Below, piece by piece: positions 17,017-24,601 of a DNA stretch of 64,000 nt (position 1 is the stretch's first letter; each line of letters begins with the position of its first letter). Position numbers and translations under genes: made by a program. This DNA comes from Paludisphaera rhizosphaerae (GTDB lineage Bacteria; Planctomycetota; Planctomycetia; Isosphaerales; Isosphaeraceae), in assembly GCF_011065895.1 (NCBI RefSeq), contig NZ_JAALCR010000014.1:124001-188000 (forward strand), in the 5' to 3' direction. The notes below the pieces were generated by a model. That model saw nothing but the letters and a program-made list of their open reading frames with translations. It was not told the origin of the DNA and made no database searches.

Positions 17017-18003
17017 ATGGGAAGCGTCATCGAGAGCTGGCGGACGCCGAAGACGTCGCGCGACCTGGGCCGGGCGGTCGAACTGTTCATCCGGGACGGG
17101 CTGGGGATCATGCCGGACGAACTTGAACGGAGCCGGTGGGGGATCGAAGCGATGGTGGACCTGGAGGACGGTCCGGGGGCCATGGTGATCGTCCAGGACC
17201 GCGAGGCGACCGGCATGAAGTGGGTATACCTCGACGAGGATCAGCAAGCCTTGCTGGACGCCTGGGAGGCCGCAGGCGAACCTCCGGTCGAACAGGTCAA
17301 CTTCCGCCTCGACCTGGGCGGGCCGCTCTCCCCCGAAGCGGAGGCCGCCGCCCGCGCCGTCATGGCCGGGAAGGTTTGCGAGGAGATCGGCTGGACCCCG
17401 GACGAAGTCGCCGCGATGCGGAAGCGGAATTTCCCCGACATCCTGGAGCGGGTGGATTCGAAGCGGCACACCGGCAGGACCGGGCCGCCAACCAACTCCG
17501 CCGAGCTGGCCGAGGCGGTCAAGGCCTGCCTGAAGGCGGCATACGGCCTGGTGGCGACCGGCGACGATTACTGCCTCGAGGTCGACATCGCTCCCTACGG
17601 CGTCCTGCGGATGGTCGTGGGCAAGCCGGAAGACTTCGAAGCGAAGCCGGTTCAGCAGGCCGAGGCCGCGTCCACGGATGAGGTGCAGGCGAAGACGCCG
17701 ATGGGCCGGCTGCTGGCAGCCGCGTTGGAGATCTATCACGACCCGGGCACCATCGGGGATCGCCAGGGCTGCATCGACAAGATCCTGAACACGATCGTCC
17801 GGTTGGCCCACGGCTACGCGGCCGACGCGGTCCCCGCGGAGAGCAGAGCCGTGAGATTCGGCGGCACGACCGTCCTCGTCGAACCAGAGGACTTCGACGG
17901 GGACGTCGAGCGGGTACACGTCATCGACGACGCCGACACGAGCAACCTCGGCGATGAGGATGAGGCCGAGGACGCAGACCGGTTCGTCCCGGCCCACAAC
18001 TGA
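17017..18003 (+). CDS. Hypothetical protein of the integrative element
   Basis: This 328-aa acidic soluble protein is preceded by a Shine-Dalgarno-like GGAGGGG. It is helical and Glu/Ala-rich through residues 1-130 (ELFIRDGLGIMPDELER; EAAARAVMAGKVCEEIGWTP). A short segment, GDDYCLEVDIAPYGVLRMVV, suggests a beta sheet near residue 190. The C-terminus is highly acidic (LGDEDEAEDADRF). I recognise no domain. It may be a DNA-mimic-like or regulatory protein, but that is only a guess from charge. Confidence 0.65.
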   Translation: MGSVIESWRTPKTSRDLGRAVELFIRDGLGIMPDELERSRWGIEAMVDLEDGPGAMVIVQDREATGMKWVYLDEDQQALLDAWEAAGEPPVEQVNFRLDLGGPLSPEAEAAARAVMAGKVCEEIGWTPDEVAAMRKRNFPDILERVDSKRHTGRTGPPTNSAELAEAVKACLKAAYGLVATGDDYCLEVDIAPYGVLRMVVGKPEDFEAKPVQQAEAASTDEVQAKTPMGRLLAAALEIYHDPGTIGDRQGCIDKILNTIVRLAHGYAADAVPAESRAVRFGGTTVLVEPEDFDGDVERVHVIDDADTSNLGDEDEAEDADRFVPAHN

Positions 18004-18209
18004 CCCCGATGCTGCCAGCAGGCACGGTCCCGGCTCCAGCCAGGGCGATAGGGAGCCGGTTGACCGACGGTGGAAGTGATCGTCCGGCCACGTATAATCC
18101 AGTTCACCGGGTGGCGTCGACGGGTTCGAAACCGTCAACGCCCGACGCGACCTCCGGCCGGCGCTCTCCCTGGGGCGTCGGTCGGAGTCGGCCCGTGCCA
18201 GGGAGATAG

Positions 18210-18914
18210 ATGCCGATGTCTGACGCGCACGCGCCTCGTCTAGTTGCTCTGCCTGATGGTAGGCCGCTCGATATCCTGCCTCCTTCGTGGGAGTTGAGCG
18301 AGGCTCTGTGCGACCTCACGGAGACATCCCTTCCAGGTGAGCCATGGGAGAAGGCCCTGACGGTTATGAACACCGTGGTAACTCACTGCGTTGACATATC
18401 GGACATTTCCACCGCCGGCATCGTCAACACGAGGGCGGACGACCTGCGCCCCTACGTGGGCGGCCCATGTCGCTGGCCTGAGATCGTTCGTGCCATCGTC
18501 GCGACATGGCCTAACTCCGGCCCTTGGAGTCACTGGCGAGCGTTTGTTCGTGTATGCGTTGCGGTCTACGTCGAAAACACGCAGCCTCCACTTTGGACGC
18601 TGGATCCCGAGAAGCTCAGGCAGAGCGAGGAAGCGGACGGCACCCACGAAGCTGACACCTGGCTGAATTCCGCCAATCCCTCCGCGCTCTCGGCCTCCGC
18701 GCTCGCCACGCCGACTTCGACGCCGACGAAGCCCCCTCGCAGACGCGGAAGGCCTAAAACCGCCGCCAGCCAGAAGGACTGTCGGATAGAGCAGGCTTGG
18801 GAGAGCGGCCAATATGAAAATCTTGTGGATCTAGCCAACGCGTTTGGGATGACTGTGAAAGCCGTCAATGCGGCGCGTGGACGAGTGAGATGGCATCGGA
18901 GGAAGCCGGAGTAA
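18210..18914 (+). CDS. Probable DNA-binding protein with AT-hook-like and HTH segments
   Basis: 234 aa; the ATG at 18210 follows GGGAG. The N-terminal 130 residues are unrecognised. A Ser/Thr/Pro-rich linker follows, then the basic PPRRRGRPK motif, an AT-hook core. The C-terminal helix-turn-helix-like stretch YENLVDLANAFGMTVKAVNA precedes a basic tail, WHRRKPE. It is likely to bind element DNA. Its stop codon lies within the stem of a terminator. Function otherwise unknown. Confidence 0.6.
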   Translation: MPMSDAHAPRLVALPDGRPLDILPPSWELSEALCDLTETSLPGEPWEKALTVMNTVVTHCVDISDISTAGIVNTRADDLRPYVGGPCRWPEIVRAIVATWPNSGPWSHWRAFVRVCVAVYVENTQPPLWTLDPEKLRQSEEADGTHEADTWLNSANPSALSASALATPTSTPTKPPRRRGRPKTAASQKDCRIEQAWESGQYENLVDLANAFGMTVKAVNAARGRVRWHRRKPE

Positions 18915-18956
18915 ATTCCCCGTCAAGGCCCGTTGATTTACTCCGGCGCTTTTTTT
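18905..18956 (+). terminator. Rho-independent terminator of the left gene block
   Basis: GCCGGAGTAAAT (18905-18916) pairs perfectly with ATTTACTCCGGC (18936-18947) and is followed by GC and seven T residues. The stop codon of the 234-aa gene sits in the left arm. The motif CCGGAGTAAAT recurs alone at about 19026-19036. Confidence 0.85.
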
Positions 18957-19116
18957 CATGCGAGTCACACGCGGTCAAGTACTGGAACACGCAGTCTCGG
19001 TCCCGGAGCAATTCGCCGCCGATCGCCGGAGTAAATCAGGAACTCCGAAGCGGCCCTTACACTTCACCCGACGAAGGAAACAGCACCACAAACGACACCC
19101 GACGAGACCCACCACC

Positions 19117-19320
19117 ATGAACGCCGTCTCTGAATTCCCATCCGCTCTGCTCACCGTCGAGCAGGTCGCCGAACGCTTGAGCGTCAGCACGCGGACAGTG
19201 TTTCGGATGGCCGCGTCCGGCGAGTTTCCGTCGGGCTTCCGCGTCCGCAATCTGCGTCGTTGGCGGTCGAAGGACGTCGACGAGGCCATCGCCCGCATGG
19301 CGAGCCGGCCGGCCCGCTGA
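19117..19320 (+). CDS. Excisionase-like helix-turn-helix protein
   Basis: 67 aa from the ATG at 19117. The sequence LLTVEQVAERLSVSTRTVFR plus ASGEFPSGFRVRNLRRW is the MerR/Xis-type HTH_17 pattern: a helix-turn-helix followed by a wing. Such small proteins act as recombination directionality factors or element regulators, and the tyrosine integrase downstream makes an excisionase role likely. No strong ribosome site is visible; a longer reading from 18958 adds unlikely sequence. Confidence 0.78.
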   Translation: MNAVSEFPSALLTVEQVAERLSVSTRTVFRMAASGEFPSGFRVRNLRRWRSKDVDEAIARMASRPAR

Positions 19321-19332
19321 GCGCACGGAAAA

Positions 19333-19362
19333 GCGGCGAAGGCGATCCACCGCCCTCGCCGC
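19333..19362 (+). other. GC-rich hairpin between excisionase and zinc-ribbon genes
   Basis: GCGGCGA (19333-19339) pairs with TCGCCGC (19356-19362), with an inner GGCG/CGCC pair. It continues the pattern of one hairpin per intergenic gap. Confidence 0.5.
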
Positions 19363-19419
19363 CTTGTGAGTCTCCCAACTCAAGCAGGATCCCAGCCACG
19401 GGATAGGAAGAAGTATACG

Positions 19420-19656
19420 ATGGAATTTCTGCGCCGTCAAGAATCAAATATTGAACACAATATAATACCAAAACTGCAAATCGACGTCTGCCCGACGTGC
19501 GGCCGGTTCCATCCCCGCCGCCGCGCCCGCCGCTGCCCCATCTGCTCGAGGCCCTCGAAGCTCGAGGGCGCGTCCAGGGGCTGCGAACGCTGGTACTGCG
19601 CCGACTGCGACGTGATCTTCGAGAGCGACGTCGCTTCGAGGAGGGGCCGTCGATGA
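19420..19656 (+). CDS. Small zinc-ribbon protein coupled to the DUF3987 gene
   Basis: 78 aa with AGGAAG upstream of the ATG. Paired metal ligands are clear: CPTCGRFH, CPICSRP and YCADCD, so one or two zinc ribbons are expected, with a basic middle (RRRARR). The stop overlaps the next start (ATGA), so it is translated together with the DUF3987 protein, probably as a nucleic-acid-binding accessory in element replication. Confidence 0.72.
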   Translation: MEFLRRQESNIEHNIIPKLQIDVCPTCGRFHPRRRARRCPICSRPSKLEGASRGCERWYCADCDVIFESDVASRRGRR

Positions 19657-21194
19657 GCACGGCCGAAAAACTCGCCGCCACGGAATGGGCGGCCGGCGTG
19701 CCCCCGGATCAACAAGGGCCGGCGGTCCTGGCGATGATGCGGGGCGAGGGCGACCCGACGTCGGCCGACTCGTGGGGGCCGCTGCGGCTGGCCGATCGGC
19801 CGGCCGCGGAGCCGTTCCCTCTGGAGGTTTTGCCGCCCGCCGCCTGTCGCCTCGCGGTGGAAGGCGCGAAGTCGATCGGCTGCCCGGTCGACTTCGTCGC
19901 GGGGGCGGTCCTGGGCGTGGCCGGCGGCGCGATCGGCCGTTCCGCCTCGCTCCTCGTCAAGCCCGGCCACTTCGCCTCGGCGTCCCTGTTCGTCGCGATC
20001 ATCGGGCCGCCCACGTCGGGCAAGTCCCCGGCGCTGGACCTGGCCGCGGGCCCGATCCACGCCATCGACGCCGACCTCGCCCGCGCCTACGAGGCCGACG
20101 ACCTCCGGTGGAAGGCGGAGTGCAAGGCGATGGGGCCCAAGGCGAAGGAGTCGGAGCTGCCGCCCCGCCCCCGGCCGCGGCGGATCGACGTCGACAACTT
20201 CAAGCTCGAGAAGCTGCCGATCCTGCTGCGAGACAACCCCCGCGGCCTGCTCGGGATCAAGGACGAGTTGTCGTCCCTCATGGGCTCGTTCGGCGAGCAC
20301 AAGGGCGGGCGCGGGACGGACAAGGAGGGCCTCCTCACGGCCTGGTCGGGCAAGAAGATCATCAAGGACCGCGTGGGCGACGACAACGGCGTGCCCGTCC
20401 GCTCGCCCCATCCCTGCCTGTCGATCGTCGGGGGGACGACCCCCGGCAACCTGCCCAAGTTCGTCGACCCCAACTCGCCGGACGACGGGTTCATCGAGCG
20501 GTTCCTCTTCGTCTACCCCGAGCCGATGGGGATCCCCGAGGTCGAGGACGAGGACGGCGTCTCCGACGCCGCGGCCGACGACTGGAGGGCCCTCGTCGGC
20601 CGCCTCTGGGCCCGCCCGATGAACGGCGAAGTCTCGTTCGTCGCCCGCATGACGCCGGAGGCGAAGGCCGCGCGTAAGCGGCTGCGGCGGGGCCACGCCC
20701 GCGAGATGAACGACCCCGGCTTCAACCCGTCCCTCGCATCCACGTGGGGGAAGCTGTCCGCCTACGCGGACCGCCTGGCCCTGGTCCTCGGCCTCATGGA
20801 TCACGCCGGCGATCCCACGGCCGACCCCTTCGACGTCCCCGACGTCGCGGAGCGTCACGTCCTCGACGCGTGGCGGCTCGCGGCCTACTTCAAGAGCCAC
20901 GCGCGGCGGGCGCACGGCGACGTGTCCCTGGACCTGCCGGGGGCCGAAGGCAAGGCCGTCGACGCGATCGTCCGCTGGGTGAAGTCCAAGGGGATCCGCA
21001 CGTTCAGCGAACGCGACGTCAAGCAGGCCCGGGACTGGATCAAGCAGGACGCCCTCGACGCCGCGTTGCTCCACCTCGCCAAGATGAACGCGATCCGCCC
21101 CGCGAAGGCACCGTCGGACGGCTCCAAGGGAGGCCGCCCCAAGGGCCCCGTCTTCGACGTGAACCCCGTCCTGCTGCCCGCCCCGACGCCGTGA
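19653..21194 (+). CDS. DUF3987-family ATPase (replication helicase/primase-associated)
   Basis: 513 aa; the start is fixed by the ATGA overlap. After an N-terminal lead come LEVLPPAACRLAVEGAKS and a small Ala/Gly-rich segment. A Walker A motif, GPPTSGKSPA, is near residue 120 and LLGIKDELSSLMGSF carries the acidic Walker B-like position. IVGGTTPGNLPKF and DDGFIERFLFVYPE are typical of DUF3987, which sits beside primases in phage and integrative elements. The C-terminal 130 residues are helical (winged-helix-like, IRTFSERDVKQARDWIKQDAL). The likely role is helicase or loader function at the element's origin, with the primase encoded next. Confidence 0.85.
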   Translation: MSTAEKLAATEWAAGVPPDQQGPAVLAMMRGEGDPTSADSWGPLRLADRPAAEPFPLEVLPPAACRLAVEGAKSIGCPVDFVAGAVLGVAGGAIGRSASLLVKPGHFASASLFVAIIGPPTSGKSPALDLAAGPIHAIDADLARAYEADDLRWKAECKAMGPKAKESELPPRPRPRRIDVDNFKLEKLPILLRDNPRGLLGIKDELSSLMGSFGEHKGGRGTDKEGLLTAWSGKKIIKDRVGDDNGVPVRSPHPCLSIVGGTTPGNLPKFVDPNSPDDGFIERFLFVYPEPMGIPEVEDEDGVSDAAADDWRALVGRLWARPMNGEVSFVARMTPEAKAARKRLRRGHAREMNDPGFNPSLASTWGKLSAYADRLALVLGLMDHAGDPTADPFDVPDVAERHVLDAWRLAAYFKSHARRAHGDVSLDLPGAEGKAVDAIVRWVKSKGIRTFSERDVKQARDWIKQDALDAALLHLAKMNAIRPAKAPSDGSKGGRPKGPVFDVNPVLLPAPTP

Positions 21195-21222
21195 ATAGGC
21201 CCTCTCGGTCGAAGTGGGAGGG

Positions 21223-21358
21223 GTTTTGAAGGTGTCGAGGGGAGTTTTGAAGGGGTTTTGAAGGAAATCGACTTTCGACGATCGGTTTCCTAACTCGCTT
21301 TGCAGAAATACCTTGTGTCGCAGCAATCGCGTTTTGAAGGTTTTGAGGGTTTTGAAGG
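21223..21358 (+). repeat. Iteron-like GTTTTGAAGG direct repeats
   Basis: Six copies lie in 136 bp between the DUF3987 and primase genes: 21223, 21244, 21255, 21331, 21340 (variant GTTTTGAGGG) and 21349. The last three overlap by one base, so they are in 9-bp register. The surrounding DNA is AT-richer than the genes. Direct repeats beside replication genes suggest an origin or initiator-binding array. Confidence 0.65.
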
Positions 21359-21367
21359 CCCATAGGT

Positions 21368-22498
21368 ATGTTGGGAGCCAGCCTCATGCCCTCGACGTCG
21401 GTCCCGAAGGTCCCTCGCGAGCGTCTCGATTGGGACGCCATGAAAGGCGGCGTCGATGAAGAGGCTGTGGCGGCCGCATTGCTGGGCGAACCGGCTCGGC
21501 AAGACGCTTCGGGCCTCTGGTGGGTGTGCCCGTTCCACCCCGACCGCAACCCGAGCTTCGTCGTCCGCCACGGCGGGTGGAAATGCTTCGGATGTGGGGC
21601 GCGTGGGGACGCGGTGGACCTGGTCATGCAGCTGGAGGGCCGTCTCTTCCCCGACGCAGCCAGGCGGGCCGTCGAACTCTCGGGGGGCTTCGGGACGTTC
21701 GAGCCGTCGTCCTACCGCCCCAAGGTCGTGCAAGCCGCCGCGCGGCCCCCGGCGAGTCCGTCCGGGCTCCCCGCGGGCGAGGCCGCCAGGGTCGTGGAAG
21801 CGGCCGTCGCACGGCTCTGGACGCCGGCCGGGGCCGAGGCTCTCGCCTACCTGCAACGCCGCGGCCTGGAGGACGAGACGATCCGCTCGGCCCGGCTGGG
21901 GTTCGCAGATCCGGTGATGGTCCCGACGAGGGACGGCGACCGGACGTTCCGGGCGTCGGGGGTCGTCGTCCCATGGTTCGACGGGGGCCGGCTGGCGTTG
22001 GTCAAGGTCCGCCGCCTGGACGACGGCCGGCCGAAGTACGTCGAGGCCTACCGGGCCGCCCCCGGGACCTTCCCCTCCCCGGAGGCGATCCGGCCGGGCC
22101 GCCCCCTGGTGATCGTCGAGGGCGAGTTCGACGCGATGCTGCTGGACCAACTGATCGGCGACTTCGCGAGCGTCGTCACGCTCGGCTCGGCGTCGTCGAA
22201 GGTCGACCCGGGCGTCCTGGCTCGGCTGCTCCGGAACCCTCGCTGGTACGTCGCCCACGACGCGGACCCGGCCGGGGAGGCGGCGGCCGCGCCCTGGCTG
22301 AATCTCGCGTGGGCCGCCCGCGTCCGGCCGCCTACCCCGGCGAAGGACTGGACCGACGCCCACGGGCTGGGATGCAACGTGGTCCGCAACCACTGGCTGC
22401 GAGCGATCCGGGAAGCCCCCCGGCCCACCTGGGGCGAACTGGAGTCCTGGAGCTGGGGCGAATCGAGCGAGGTCGAAGACCTGGAAGGTTGGAATTGA
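21368..22498 (+). CDS. DnaG-type primase: CHC2 zinc finger plus Toprim domain
   Basis: 376 aa. Residues about 55-85 form the CHC2 zinc ribbon (VCPFHPDRNPSF and KCFGCGARGDAVDLV). Residues about 240-300 form the Toprim fold, with VIVEGEFDAMLL supplying the Glu and AHDADPAGEAA the DxD. This is shorter than chromosomal DnaG and lacks the helicase-binding C-terminus, as in phage or ICE primases. It should synthesise primers for element replication together with the DUF3987 ATPase. The start could also be the internal ATG (MPSTSVP). Confidence 0.88.
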   Translation: MLGASLMPSTSVPKVPRERLDWDAMKGGVDEEAVAAALLGEPARQDASGLWWVCPFHPDRNPSFVVRHGGWKCFGCGARGDAVDLVMQLEGRLFPDAARRAVELSGGFGTFEPSSYRPKVVQAAARPPASPSGLPAGEAARVVEAAVARLWTPAGAEALAYLQRRGLEDETIRSARLGFADPVMVPTRDGDRTFRASGVVVPWFDGGRLALVKVRRLDDGRPKYVEAYRAAPGTFPSPEAIRPGRPLVIVEGEFDAMLLDQLIGDFASVVTLGSASSKVDPGVLARLLRNPRWYVAHDADPAGEAAAAPWLNLAWAARVRPPTPAKDWTDAHGLGCNVVRNHWLRAIREAPRPTWGELESWSWGESSEVEDLEGWN

Positions 22499-22576
22499 CT
22501 CAGATCCGCGAAGCGGTGAGAACCCACGAACTAGAGCGACGAACGATCGGGTTGCACCAGGAGCGGAGGAGTCAAC

Positions 22577-22719
22577 GGGGACTGGCTCCGCAGCGCAGCG
22601 AAGGTGGCTGTCCCCCTTGGCTCCGAAGCGGCCTCGGGGATGCCCGGAGAAAGGGGACAGGCACCCGGCCGCCAGGTTGATACCAAGAGCCGAGGCTCTC
22701 GCGCCGGGAGCCAGTCCCC
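22577..22719. repeat. Nested inverted repeats upstream of the integrase
   Basis: GGGGACTGGCTCC (22577-22589) is the exact reverse complement of GGAGCCAGTCCCC (22707-22719). Inside, GGTGGCTGTCCCC (about 22604-22616) nearly complements GGGGACAGGCACC (about 22655-22667). The four related 13-bp words form a large cruciform-like structure resembling the REP/RAYT-type repeats scattered in some genomes. It may also regulate integrase expression. Confidence 0.6.
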
Positions 22720-22778
22720 TTTCTCCTCCGCCGTGGGCAATTCAAGCGGTCGCCGCTCTAGACACAGGAGGCCGAACG

Positions 22779-24251
22779 ATGGCCAGTTTTCGAAAGAAGG
22801 GCAGGAACTGGTACTTCACGTACACGAACGCCGCCGGGAAGCGTTCCGAGGTCAAGGGCTGTCCAGACAAGCGAGTCACGGAGCAGATGGCCGCAGCCGC
22901 TGAGGCGGAGGCCTCCAAGGTCAGAGCGGGCCTCGTCGACCCCCGAGACCTGGCTTTGAGGGAGCACGGCCGAAGGCCTCTGGGAGAGCACATCGAGGCG
23001 TGGGGGAAGTCGCTCGTCGACTCCGGCGGGACCGACCGCCACGTCTCGATGTCCCTGTCTCGCGTCCGGCGGCTTTCCGCCATCGTCATGGGGGCCGGCG
23101 CCGCCGAGACGGAGTATCCACGGCGAGCGACCGCCGCCGACCGAGAATCCAGGGACCTGGCTGTATCCGAGCGGTTGGAGGCCGGGCGGCTCTCGGATCT
23201 GACCGCCGAGCGCGTGCGGTCGGCCCTGGGGGCTCTCAAGTCCCGCGGGATGTCCCTCCAAAGCCTCAATCATCATAGGGCCGCCGTCCGATCGTTCGAC
23301 ATCTGGTGCCTCGACACGCGACGGACGCGGGAGGCTTCCCTTCGTTCGGTCAAGGGCTTCAACGCCGAGGAGGACCGTCGCCACGATCGGCGGACCCTCG
23401 GGGTCGAGGAGCTGCGTCGGCTCATCGAGGCCGCCAGGCTCGGTCCCGTCGCGTTGGGCGTGGCCGGCTTGGCCCGCTCGTTGGCCTACCGGCTCGCGGT
23501 CGCCACGGGCCTCCGCTACTCGGAAATCCGGAGCATCCGGCCGGCGTCCTTCGACTGGTCGTCGACCCCCGCCACGGTCGACGTGACGGCCGCCTACGCC
23601 AAGAACGGCCGATCGGCCACCCAGACTCTCCCTCACGACCTGGCGAGCGACCTGCGGCCCTTCGTGGAGCAGGGGCCCCAGGGGGAACCCGTATTTCCGC
23701 TGCCGGCCGACAGAGGGGCGGAGATGCTCCGGGTCGACCTGGAGGCCGCAGGCATCCCTTACGTCGACGAGGCTGGACGCTACTTCGACTTCCACAGCCT
23801 GAGATGTCAGACCGCGACCATGCTGGACGCCGCAGGGGTGACTCCCCGGGTCGCTCAACGGATCATGCGGCACAGCACGCCCGGCCTGACCGACCGCTAC
23901 ACCCGGCCCAGGGCCGAGGACGTCGAACGGGCCGCCCTCTCGATGCCGAGTTTGAGGCCCGGAAAGGGTGGTGACGGAGAACCCATCAATGATCCCCTTT
24001 CCGCGTATTTGCCGTGCGCAGGGGACGCTGCCGGTCTCACCCCGTCCCATGCTGACAAGAGGACGATTTCGGATGAGCAACCGAGCATGAAGCTCGGACC
24101 CAGTAAAACAAGGGCTTCTGACGCTCCTTGTCCTACGGGGTCGGCTTCTGTCGCGAGTGACCGGGCTGGGACTCGAACCCAGGACCAACGGATTAACTTA
24201 CCTCATCGGCTCTCGCCGACCGCCGCCCTTCCGAAGGGAGGAGCGGGTTGA
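22779..24251 (+). CDS. Tyrosine site-specific integrase
   Basis: 490 aa from the ATG at 22779, preceded by CAGGAGG; a longer reading from 22617 is unlikely. The N-terminal half has an Arm/core-binding character (FRKKGRNWYFTYTNAAGKR). Catalytic residues: Arg in ATGLRYSEIRS, Lys in AYAKNGRSATQ, His-x-x-Arg in FHSLRCQTAT, His in RIMRHSTPG and the nucleophile Tyr in LTDRYTRP. The ORF continues about 115 residues past the Tyr, unusually long. That tail runs antisense through exon 2 of the tRNA-Lys gene and into its intron. This marks the right end of the integrative element in the tRNA. Confidence 0.9.
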   Translation: MASFRKKGRNWYFTYTNAAGKRSEVKGCPDKRVTEQMAAAAEAEASKVRAGLVDPRDLALREHGRRPLGEHIEAWGKSLVDSGGTDRHVSMSLSRVRRLSAIVMGAGAAETEYPRRATAADRESRDLAVSERLEAGRLSDLTAERVRSALGALKSRGMSLQSLNHHRAAVRSFDIWCLDTRRTREASLRSVKGFNAEEDRRHDRRTLGVEELRRLIEAARLGPVALGVAGLARSLAYRLAVATGLRYSEIRSIRPASFDWSSTPATVDVTAAYAKNGRSATQTLPHDLASDLRPFVEQGPQGEPVFPLPADRGAEMLRVDLEAAGIPYVDEAGRYFDFHSLRCQTATMLDAAGVTPRVAQRIMRHSTPGLTDRYTRPRAEDVERAALSMPSLRPGKGGDGEPINDPLSAYLPCAGDAAGLTPSHADKRTISDEQPSMKLGPSKTRASDAPCPTGSASVASDRAGTRTQDQRINLPHRLSPTAALPKGGAG

Positions 24252-24540
24252 AGGTCTGGACTATATCTTCGCCGTCGCAGGCGTGCCGCGTTTAGTCTCT
24301 GAGGCTGATGCCGAGGATCCCCCGGCGCCTTGCCTGCTGATGGCCCAATCCCCTCGCTTTTCGAACCGTCACGTTCGCCGTCGCCGGCCGCGTTGTGGTG
24401 CGAGTGGCTCTCAGGGCGTTCCAGCAAATAGCGGCATTCACTCGTCGCGGTTCGGTTTCTTCCCGCGCGAGGCTCCTATTGTGCGGCAGAAATCCGGCCG
24501 CCTTTGAAGTCCGTTGCTCTACCGACTGAGCTACCCGGTC
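24158..24540 (-). tRNA. tRNA-Lys(UUU), split by a group I intron
   Basis: Exon 1 (24540-24507, 34 nt) gives the acceptor GACCGGG, D-arm GCTC...GAGC and ACGGA-CTT of the anticodon arm. Exon 2 (24196-24158, 39 nt) gives TTAA-TCCGT, T-arm CTGGG-TTCGAGT-CCCAG, acceptor CCCGGTC and discriminator A. Joined, they make a 73-nt tRNA with perfect 7-bp acceptor, 5-bp anticodon and 5-bp T stems. The anticodon loop is CTTTTAA, anticodon UUU. CCA is not encoded. The break falls between U34 and U35. Confidence 0.9.
24197..24506 (-). ncRNA. Group I self-splicing intron in tRNA-Lys(UUU)
   Basis: 310 nt ending in the obligatory G at 24197 and following a U. The P7 core is textbook: CTCAGAGACTAAAC (24303-24290) and AAGATATAGTCC (24269-24258), pairing through GACTA/TAGTC. 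The segment GGAGCC (24476-24471) can act as internal guide, pairing GAG with the exon end CUU, as in cyanobacterial tRNA-Leu introns. A small hairpin (GCGGC/GCCGC) lies in the P1 loop. There is no room for a homing endonuclease. Confidence 0.87.
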
Positions 24541-24601
24541 GTGAGTTGTCAAAGACCCCACCAGAGTACGTTCTGAGCCCTGGTTCGTCCAGCCCTGCGA
24601 T

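Larger units (their letters stand above)
14557..24196. mobile_element. Integrative element at tRNA-Lys (left border uncertain)
   Basis: Grouped by content: ribbon-helix-helix control operon, sigma factor, excisionase-like HTH, zinc ribbon, DUF3987, primase, iteron-like repeats and integrase adjoining a tRNA. No conjugation or capsid genes are seen, so it would be mobilised passively or is a satellite. A second copy of the tRNA 3' end, expected as the left attachment site, was not found by eye in the window. The left border could therefore be decayed or lie further left, possibly enclosing the 4-14 kb accessory DNA. Confidence 0.5.

Noticed and set aside
19437-21326. 629-aa minus-strand ORF
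   Set aside because: It is antisense to the zinc-ribbon, DUF3987 and repeat region; Arg/Gly/Pro-rich shadow composition.
12000-24150. Second copy of the tRNA-Lys 3' end as left attachment site
   Set aside because: I looked for the T-arm and acceptor words on both strands and found no convincing match, so the left border is left open.
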